64,000 bases of DNA from Capsicum annuum (taxonomy: Eukaryota > Streptophyta > Magnoliopsida > Solanales > Solanaceae), in the NCBI RefSeq assembly GCF_002878395.1, contig NC_061115.1:96897518-96961517 (forward strand), read 5' to 3'. Each line of letters opens with the position of its first letter. Positions within the stretch are counted from its first letter, which is position 1. Of this stretch, positions 57,181 through 64,000 are shown piece after piece. The position numbers and the translations under genes are program-made. Below the pieces are notes generated by a model. It saw nothing but the letters and a program-made list of their open reading frames with translations, was not told the DNA's origin and searched no databases.

Positions 57181-60100
57181 TAACCAACTCACATTTATCC
57201 ATTGTTTATACATTTCCCATCAATAATCGTTTGCCAAGATCCATAATCATTATCAATTACCATAGTTGAATTAACATATACAAAAGTAATCATAACCATA
57301 GTCATTTAGCCATTTAGATATCTATGATATCAATACACTCTATCTAGCCGTTATTAACTAACCGACACTTATTATTATTAGGCTACTAATCCACTAGTCC
57401 TTATAGGGTCTCCATTATGGCCTAACAGATTATTTACATACTCCTCAATCATGAGATAACACTAACTATTATTCAATAAATAACCAACCTCCATAACTAG
57501 TCGAGGCGCCCTACAAATCCATTGGTGCCCTTTGGCCAAAACTTGCTTTTAGTTATCATAGGCGCATGAGTCATCGAATGGGAACAAGGTTACCTATCAC
57601 CAAATGTACATATCTATCTATGAACCAATGCCTCTTACTATCTAGCATCATAATCTACAACTCCTTATTTAACAAGCCAACAACATTACATACTAGACAT
57701 CAATATCACTAATCATCAACAATGCTAAGTCTATTAACATCATTAGCCATTTTACAACCATAATTGGTAGTTATCACATTTTAACCGAACAATGTCCACC
57801 AACTAGTATTCTAGTCTTCTAGCCATCAAGTAATATAACCACTTTATACAGACAACTAGTCACCACATAATCCATTTTAATAGGATAAATTCCATAATTT
57901 ATTAATCTATTCAAGCAAAATATATCCACTAGGTGAATCCTTACATCTACACATGATTATACTTACTAATTAGCCTAAACTCAATATTCAGAATATCCTA
58001 TTTCTACTCGCCATTTAGCACTAGTGAGAATTACACCAATAATCAAGTGATTAGGATTATAGAATTATGACCAACATCCCAAGATTAACATCATATTATC
58101 AAGGCACACACACAGATGTTGTAATCCTATAAAGACATAATGACACATAAACATATATACACATGGTTATTCTATATAATATTAATATATACTCTGGAAA
58201 TACTAGGAATCATAATATCATCAATATATCCTACAGATGTATCAAACATCATAATATCATATCCTCTAGATATACCGGGCATCATAATATCATCAATATA
58301 TCCTCCGGATGTACTAGACATCATAATATTATCAATATATACTCTGAATATACCGACATCATAATATCATCAATATCCTCCAGATGTATCAGGCATCATA
58401 ATACTATCAATATATCCTATGGACATACCGAACATTGTCATAACATCAATACCTCTTTTGGGTTCACTGATCATCACTATAACATCAATATATTCTTCAG
58501 CCTTTACGGGCATCAACATAGCATTAATATATCCTCTGACCTTGCTAAACGTCAACATAACCTAAATATCCATCATGAAATCTATATTTACATATTTGTG
58601 TATATATGATCAAATCAATAACAAATGCAAGAACAACGAAAAAATGAGTAGGAAAAAAGTAAGAAAAGGAATATCATCGCTCATTTTCATTTATTATTAA
58701 TGCAATACATTAGCAGGTGCATCAGCATGCGTACGCATATTGTAGGAACATTTTACACATTATTGGGCTTAACATGATTATTAGCACGATCAATAACAAG
58801 TCATGGTTATACTTTCTAGAACCCCTCTTTATTAGCATAATTCACAATACTAGCACAAAAGGGCTCTTTTGTAGAAACGTTAGCATATTCACTATGCTTG
58901 AGCATAATATGAGTGATAACATAATCCAAGGCTCACATAGTAAATTAGCCAATAAATCAAGTGATAGCATAGTCCTGAATTCAATTTAAGTGGTTATCCC
59001 AATACTATCCAAATAGTGATGTTGAGATCACAATCAAGCATGCATATTATTTCCAAAACAACATTATAAATAAACCATTTACCGGGTGTTGCCAACCTAT
59101 TACCAAAGGCATATTCTAGGCATTCAACACGTATCTAGGTCACTAATAAAGCTTCATAGTCCAAGATTAAAGCGGGTTAAGTTCCACTTCTACTATTCCA
59201 AATTAGCTTCTTTAAGTCTAACCTCAACCTTGAATTAGACTAAGTTATCTAAATCATATCTCAAAGGTTTATCAACCCACACTAGTTCTATAGGACTATC
59301 CGTCCTCAAGCAATACTCTTAAGTCACTCAAGCATTTAGGACAATTCCATAACTAGGCATATCTAAGTCAACTTACTCTTAAGGTGAGTGAACAAAGTCA
59401 CCTCTGTCTAACTAGAGCAACTAGAGCCTTCTCATGCTTTCCATGAGATAACAAGTCCATCTAACCATGGTTCTAGACTATGAGTTAATTACCACACTTC
59501 ATGTGTTCAAAATAATAAGTGATTCACATAGCCCCAAACATTTCCATCTATCATTTTGATATCTAAGACCCCTCCCAATCTTATAAAGATATCTAAGTCA
59601 TCCCATATGGAAACTCAATCTAACTACAAGTAATATAGCCTACCTCAAATCCAAATGGAGCTCACAAACTAATAACCTTCGATTTTTCTTTCCTTGAAGC
59701 TTCCTCAACGAACCAAGTTAGCAAAAACATAATCTAAGCATTATTACGAGAATATCAACACCTATATTGAACCATTGTGCTTCGGATCTAACACGACACC
59801 AAAACCCCTAAGTGGGTCCCATATATGGAAAACGAGTTTTTGAGGCTAACCCAATGTTTAAATACTACCATAAGAGAGTTATATTCCTCAAGAAATTTTT
59901 GCTAATCAACCATATTTTGGGCTAAAACCAAGCCTCAAGCCATTTAGAGTTTTGGGTCTAATAATCAAGAACACAACACCAAAAATTGAAGGAATCTTAC
60001 CTTATATTCGATGCAAATCATGAATATGCAAGTTGTTTAAGCTCCCAACCAACACCCAAGACTCACTTTAATGACTACTCTCTCCATTAGGGTTTTAAAG

Positions 60101-60640
60101 ACTAAGAAATATGATAAATTGCCAAATTCTCATCCAAAACTGCACTTGAATATGACTTTCCAAGGCCCTTAGGAGAAACAATCATGCGCACACACTTTCT
60201 GCGATTGCGACCATCATGATTGCACAAAGCCTCCCTCCATCGCGGTATCTCCAACCTCTATAGATAATAACTGAAACTTAGAATTTGTTTTCAAGTTTTG
60301 GCCAATGCCTTGGGATGCATTAGGAATCTAATATGAGCAAAAGATTAATGCAACCCTATTGATTTCAATTTTTTCAACACGATGGCAAAATTGGATTTTC
60401 CATCCGAGGTCATTTCGACCTAATGTGGACTCCACACCTAAATTTTCAATTTCTCAACTTTCCGACCAATAGGTCAAAATAAATTTGATTGTAGTGGGAC
60501 CCAAATCAAAGGTCTACCTAACCTAAAATTGATATTAACTATCAGTTCCAGCCAGTCATACATGACCCGAGATACCTATGGAAAAGCTCTAATGGATGAA
60601 ATAAGCAAAATCATGAGAAATGACCTGAACAGTCATTACA
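56292..60640 (-). mobile_element. Del 5' LTR (complete)
   Basis: 4,349 bp, uninterrupted. It includes a TA microsatellite (57,150-57,175), the 39-bp minisatellite (58,185-58,560) and the 405-bp stretch (57,556-57,962) missing from the other LTR. Short frames in it are not genes. Confidence 0.9.
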
Positions 60641-61700
60641 CCTTGGAAGATCAATCACTAGAGTACTTATGACTTACATTGTATGACTTATTAGAATACT
60701 TTACGAGTGGACTATGCGAGTCGTACCTTGTGCTGACATACTTTTCCTATTCTATTTTAATTAGGATTTCTAGATTATTTTGAGATATGATAAATACCTT
60801 AGGGTTATTCCGTTATTAGGTTATGCACTTTTACATTATTTTTACTACTTTTAACATACTTTGATCATTGAGATTTTTAATGTTGAGATTTTAGGTTTTT
60901 ATTCAATTGAAGACCTCAAATTTTCTTTCTCTTACTCTTGTGCAATTAATTACATGTGTTCTTTATTAATTATCATGGATTATTGCATGAACATTTGCAT
61001 ATAATTTCCCTGAATAGGGTTGTTGGAACCCTGATAAATTAACTGCATAGAGGAAGTTGGAGATTTATCTATTCTATTATGGTTGCATGTATCTTGATCT
61101 TCTTCATATTAATTGATCTCAAAGCTACTATAGAAGCTTGAGAATTACCCGTATTTAAGAATGTCCTCACAAGGGAGTTTGAGATTAGAAAAGGGGATTA
61201 AGACAATAATTTGAGTTTCACGTCCATATTATGATTCGGCCATCTCATTTAATCAACTTGAGATCCAAAAGGTGAAATTTAAACTGAGGTTCTAGACAAG
61301 GATCAATAAGGAAACACCTTGAAACGCAGAAGGTTAAGGGTGAGATTTATCAATAAGTTCACAAGACGACTGATATTACATAGCTTATTGACTTTACATG
61401 TAGAGTAAGAGAATAGGTGGGTTGAACATGAGAAGTTTACGAAGTTGAGAAGATAGAGGGAACACACTACTAGTGTTTGTCTTTTACTATTTACAAACCT
61501 AAGCATTCAAGTTCAGTTACTACTTACACACTTCAAATCCCCCCCATTTATTTTTCCTCACTGCTCGTGGATTTTGTTAAGTTTGAGATACTATTCAATG
61601 TTTAACCTATGGGTTTGACCCCAACCTAGTTTGGTTTAGAATATTTATCGACCGTAATATACTTATTGGAGATTAGTTTTTGGGCGACATCAACTTTTAT
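60641..61700 (+). mobile_element. Athila-like LTR, right part, and leader
   Basis: Contains CGAGTGGACTATGCGAGTCG near 60,700, then T-rich DNA and a boundary near AGTTTTTGGGCGACATC at about 61,675, where Athila elements carry the LTR end and primer-binding site. No genes. Boundaries are approximate. Confidence 0.5.
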
Positions 61701-61873
61701 CACTATTATTGAGGAAGACGACGTGAATTATTGATTAAAGTTGATGAAGTTTTGGGTTTTATTTTCTACTTTGATTTGGTATACGCCTATGTATTCTAAA
61801 CGCTTGGAGTAAAGGAAATCCCTTACTCCCATTGGATCCCAAACCTGAAGAAATTCTTCAAACACCAAGAAGG

Positions 61874-63170
61874 ATGTCAGAGCAAGTTCATAATGGTGTT
61901 ACTATTGGGGTGCGAGACCCTTAGATTGTACCTCTTCCCCCACCTATTAATCCATAAAATATTGCTGATAGACAAAAAAAGAACTTATTATCCATAGCAG
62001 CTGAAGAGGCTAGATTGGCAGAGGAGGCACGATTAGCGGAAGAGGCTAGGGTAGGGAAGAAAGCCAAACCATCTAGACCAAGACAAATAGTTGAGTATTG
62101 AGATAGAGTTCAAAGAGGCAGAGCTCTAATGATTCTTGCATATTAGCATATTTAGCCATATAATAAAGATGAGGACATCAGATATATTGAACCTACTAAG
62201 ATTGGAGCCATCATTCCTTCTACTCTACCCCTTAATATGAAATTTGACATTACTAGTGCAATGATCCAACTGCTAAACTTGAAGGGTATGTTTTTAGGAT
62301 CAGCGATAGATGATGCGAACATGTATCTTGCTAATTTTATAAGGATTTGTACATTTATACTATTCTGAGGGTGAACTAAGAAGCTTTGAGGTTGAGGTTG
62401 TTCCCATTTTCACTAACTGGAGAAGCATCACTTTGGTTAAGGAAACTTTTAAAAGGTACAATCACTACTCGGCATGAGTTGCATAGGTAATTTTTGAACA
62501 ATTTTTGTACAATAACAAGGATGTTACTGTTGAAGGATGAAATCTATAATTTCAGACAACTACCTACAGAATCCGTGTATGAGGGGTGGTTTAGCTTTAA
62601 AAAAAAAGTTGAGCATGGTACCTAATCACAAAATTATAGGATCTAATATATTGGAAATCTTCTATAGATCACTGAATGTTAGTTCTAGAGAAATGGTAGA
62701 GATAATTTCAAGAGGTGCATTTATGCGTCTTTGATGGGATATTGCAAAAGAGCTACTAGATGATATTTCAGTGACCAATCGAGGTTGGCATACTAGAGAT
62801 GCTGAGCATGGTGTAGGTACATATGCTATTGGTGCAGCTAATGATTATGGAGTTGTTCATGATTTTTTAGCACAATAGGTTGCCCTATTTCAAATAGACA
62901 TTGGGCTTCTTATAAAATAATTTGTAATAATGAGTGCGGAGAAAGTAAATGCAGTTGGGGCGCAGAGTTCTACTTCTAAAACTTACGATATCGAGTATGA
63001 AGAAGAAGCGAAGTATCTTCATCATCAGTTGGTGTATTTCTATGCCCAAATATAAGGGAATCAAGGTCGAAACTGTTACAATGATAGATATCGAGACAAG
63101 AGAAAAGATTGACATAGAGATTAGAGACATAAAGATGACTACAAAGAGCAGAGTGATAGTCATAGATTTG
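61874..63170 (+). pseudogene. Athila-like gag (broken)
   Basis: The ATG at 61,874 opens MSEQVHNGVTIGVRDP and a stop follows. An AEEARLAEEARLAEEARV repeat is near 62,000. The gag core follows: PTKIGAIIPSTLPLN, LTGEAS-like wording near 62,415 in a shifted frame, FRQLPTESVYE then FKKKLSMVPNHKI, and FYRSLNVSSREMVE. The block WDIAKELLDDISVTNRGWHT comes next and a late KVNAVGAQSS. This order is that of Athila-type gag. At least six stops or frameshifts occur. Confidence 0.83.
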
Positions 63171-63174
63171 GTTA

Positions 63175-63450
63175 AAAATCAAACCAAACCATAAATCAAA
63201 CCAAACCGATTAAAAAATCCGACATTTGGTTTGGTTTAGTTAGGTTTGGTTTCAAATTTTAAAAAATTGATGCTATTTGATTTGGTTATGGTTTTACTTA
63301 AAAAAACCGTGAAAATAACCAAACCGAATCGATAAATTTTTTATATATATATTATAATTATTTATATATAATTTATAAATAAAATATAAATATTTTATTA
63401 AATTTAATCTTAAACTAAATTTTAATCTATGTCTAGCCTAATCAATACTT
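63175..63450. repeat. AAACCAAACC-rich dispersed repeat
   Basis: AATCAAACCAAACC and GGTTTGGTTTAGTTAGG words occur in inverted orientation (63,178-63,260) and again AACCAAACCGAATCG at 63,318, followed by AT-rich DNA. This looks like the end of a non-autonomous element inserted next to the Athila gag. Family not assigned. Confidence 0.45.
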
Positions 63451-64000
63451 TAGCTCAATTGGCCAAAGCCCCAAACCCAAGTCCAGCTCTACCTAGTATT
63501 ACTAATAAGTTAACCCTATGGTCCCTAGCTCACTTTTTCTACTTCAGCTTTTACAATATGTAGTACATCAACTGGTACTTCTTTTGTTCTTCATTGAAAG
63601 GCAGCACCGCATTAGCTTCTGTTGTTCTTTATAGAAATAAAATGAGAAAAAAATTTCTTTTCAGTTTTTCATCATACAAGGAAAAGCAAAAATAATGATT
63701 GAAGCTTGGGAAGTGAAAACTTTAAATACAAGATTATTAAAGATTAGGATGGTAATTTTTAGTTTTTTTTTTGTTTTAACTACCTTAGCTAATTTTAGTT
63801 TTATACAAGTATTTAGAGGAGTGCATGATATGCAATTAGTTTGTTAAAATGATTTTTTATTTTGTTTCCTATCATCCCTACCTTTAATTATGAGCAATTG
63901 TATAAATCATTGTCATTCTTTTGTTCAATTGTTTTGCGAGTAGTAGATTATGAAAAATTGAACTAAATTTGGAAGAGGGGGGCTCTTATAGTCCTAGGCT
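63450..64000. other. Unassigned sequence at window end
   Basis: No ORF, splice structure or repeat recognised. It is moderately T-rich. The Athila polymerase expected downstream of gag is not present, so the element is truncated here or displaced beyond the window. Confidence 0.4.

Larger units (their letters stand above)
36518..60640 (-). mobile_element. Del/Tekay-type chromovirus LTR retrotransposon (interrupted)
   Basis: The 5' LTR on the minus strand is 60,640-56,292. The primer-binding site is at 56,290-56,269. Gag, protease, RT, RNase H, integrase and chromodomain run down to about 51,280. The 3' LTR is 51,228-36,518 and is itself split by the Tat element. LTR ends are TGTAATGAC...ATGACA on the minus strand. 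Flanking 5-mers are CTCTG and CCTTG, so a target duplication is not clear. All ORFs are broken. The LTRs differ at many positions, so insertion is old. Confidence 0.9.

Noticed and set aside
62949..63194. 81-codon basic frame near the window end
   Set aside because: It is an off-frame reading of the Athila gag C-terminal region, which reads NAVGAQSS and Tyr/Gln/Asn-rich text in the correct frame.

Overview
The window is a transposable-element-dominated, AT-rich plant nuclear segment. Its repeat families suggest a eudicot, most likely a member of the Solanaceae; this is inference, not proof. I find no intact single-copy host gene. What it holds is an endogenous pararetrovirus (EPRV) cluster, a CACTA DNA transposon, three broken host-gene copies, several small non-autonomous elements and a three-deep nest of Ty3/gypsy retrotransposons.

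1-12,988: degraded Caulimoviridae sequence in inverted arrangement. A minus-strand copy (98-8,556) is longer than one genome. It reads movement protein, coat protein, protease, reverse transcriptase, RNase H and a second ORF of unknown function, then the intergenic leader, then the start of the movement-protein ORF again. Landmarks repeat after about 8.12-8.14 kb, which gives the unit genome size. A plus-strand copy (8,556-12,945) begins at the protease. The two form an inverted repeat with arms of about 4.4 kb around a 3.8-kb spacer. The leader keeps a three-codon ORF ending 6 nt before a long stem that encloses the primer-binding site and closes 11 nt before the ORF1 start. That is the ribosome-shunt layout known from plant pararetroviruses.

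12,989-14,700: gene-free AT-rich DNA with a decayed ~205-bp tandem repeat and an 18-G run.

About 14,700-24,933: CACTA (En/Spm) transposon on the plus strand, with two leader exons, a large intron holding a 76-bp satellite (two assembly gaps), a broken TNP2-type transposase, a broken second gene of the plant En/Spm transposase family (PF03004 type), and a 3' end with subterminal repeats ending TAGTAGTG. It lies 43 bp from a broken RNase III-like (RTL-type) gene fragment, followed by a hAT-type element with 8-bp target duplications.

26,260-35,965: intergenic repeats, MITE-like elements, a nitrate reductase pseudogene fragment, a likely exosome RRP41 pseudogene, a LINE-type RNase H fragment and an LTR fragment.

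35,970-63,170: nested retrotransposons. An Athila-like element (plus strand, gag at 61,874) is interrupted by a Del/Tekay chromovirus (minus, 36,518-60,640). The 3' LTR of that chromovirus is interrupted by a Tat/Ogre-like element (minus, 37,766-48,421). The Tat element carries several minisatellite arrays and a sharply bounded near-identical stretch between its otherwise diverged LTRs. The last 800 bp hold a dispersed AAACC-rich repeat and unassigned sequence.
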